This document shows, piece after piece, positions 5,699 to 5,895 of a stretch of 5,895 bases of DNA. Position numbers and translations under genes: made by a program. Within the stretch, counting starts at the first letter, position 1. The number at the start of each line of letters is the position of its first letter. Under the pieces are notes generated by a model. The model made no database searches. It was not told where the DNA came from and was given only the letters and a program-made list of their open reading frames with translations. The stretch comes from Bacteroidota bacterium (lineage in GTDB: Bacteria; Bacteroidota; Bacteroidia; Chitinophagales; UBA2359), in assembly GCA_020627525.1 (NCBI GenBank), contig JAHDGP010000298.1:1-5895 (forward strand). The letters are read 5' to 3'.

Positions 5699-5895
5699 TT
5701 ATTTATTAATCATTAATTTAGACTTAAATATTTCTTTGCCCTCTTTATAAATGTTTACAATATACATTCCATCAGACAAGTCTGAAATATCTGTTTCATT
5801 GTCAATCAATACTACCCTTTTTACTACTTTACCACTTAGATCTGTAATGTGCAATTCATAGCCTGTATCCAATTCGGGATCAAAGTTTTGAAGCC
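5699..5895 (-). CDS. C-terminal end of a T9SS type A sorting-domain protein (partial)
   Basis: The minus strand is open from the right edge to a TAA at 5699-5701, giving 64 residues. They show the pattern of the T9SS type A C-terminal sorting domain: YELHITDLSGKVVKR, then ISDLSDGMYIVNIYKEG and a closing KLMINK. The family hallmarks are a strand with D-x-x-G-K, then L-x-x-G-x-Y, then a short basic C-terminal strand ending at the stop. The domain sends proteins with a signal peptide across the outer membrane and is usually removed there. The functional part of the protein lies beyond the window, so its role is unknown. The gene runs in the same direction as the next two genes and is followed by a perfect hairpin. 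Confidence 0.85.
   Translation of the reverse strand, partial: LQNFDPELDTGYELHITDLSGKVVKRVVLIDNETDISDLSDGMYIVNIYKEGKEIFKSKLMINK

Overview
The window looks like a piece of a Bacteroidota (Bacteroidetes) chromosome. The base composition is AT-rich. The clearest taxonomic markers are two secreted proteins with the C-terminal sorting domains of the type IX secretion system (T9SS), which is confined to this phylum: one gliding-motility-like type B (CHU_C) domain and one type A domain. A TlpA/ResA-like thiol-disulfide oxidoreductase with an N-terminal DUF4369-like region also fits. Ribosome binding sites are weak or absent, as is usual in the phylum.

Left part, + strand (1-2623): threonine biosynthesis. 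The window opens inside a bifunctional aspartokinase/homoserine dehydrogenase gene (thrA). Its last ACT domain and complete homoserine dehydrogenase domain are read from about 64 to 1329. The aspartokinase side is in another frame (2-85). The frame change lies at or just after a run of eight A (53-60), and the two frames meet in an ATGA stop/start overlap at 82-85. After a 319-base gap comes thrB (homoserine kinase, 1649-2623). ThrA makes homoserine from aspartate semialdehyde and ThrB phosphorylates it. Threonine synthase (thrC), the usual third gene, is not in the window.

Middle (2624-3047): a convergent intergenic region made of repeats and debris. It holds a CACAGAT-type palindromic repeat, the last 40 codons of a lost paralogue of the T9SS gene at 4228-5619, and a terminator-like hairpin.

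Right part, - strand (3048-5895): three exported or envelope proteins. Reading leftward from the right edge these are the tail of a type A T9SS cargo (partial), a 463-residue type B T9SS cargo with a probable TTG start, and a 352-residue TlpA-like thioredoxin-fold protein. The same hairpin sequence (core ATATCCTGTTCA) follows the first and third genes, and a decayed half-copy follows the second. It therefore seems to be a repeat used as a terminator.

I saw no tRNA, rRNA, CRISPR array, transposase or phage gene. I did not find a convincing new multi-gene system. The most interesting signals are the thrA frame break with ATGA overlap, the truncated cargo remnant, and two small repeat families placed at the gene ends.
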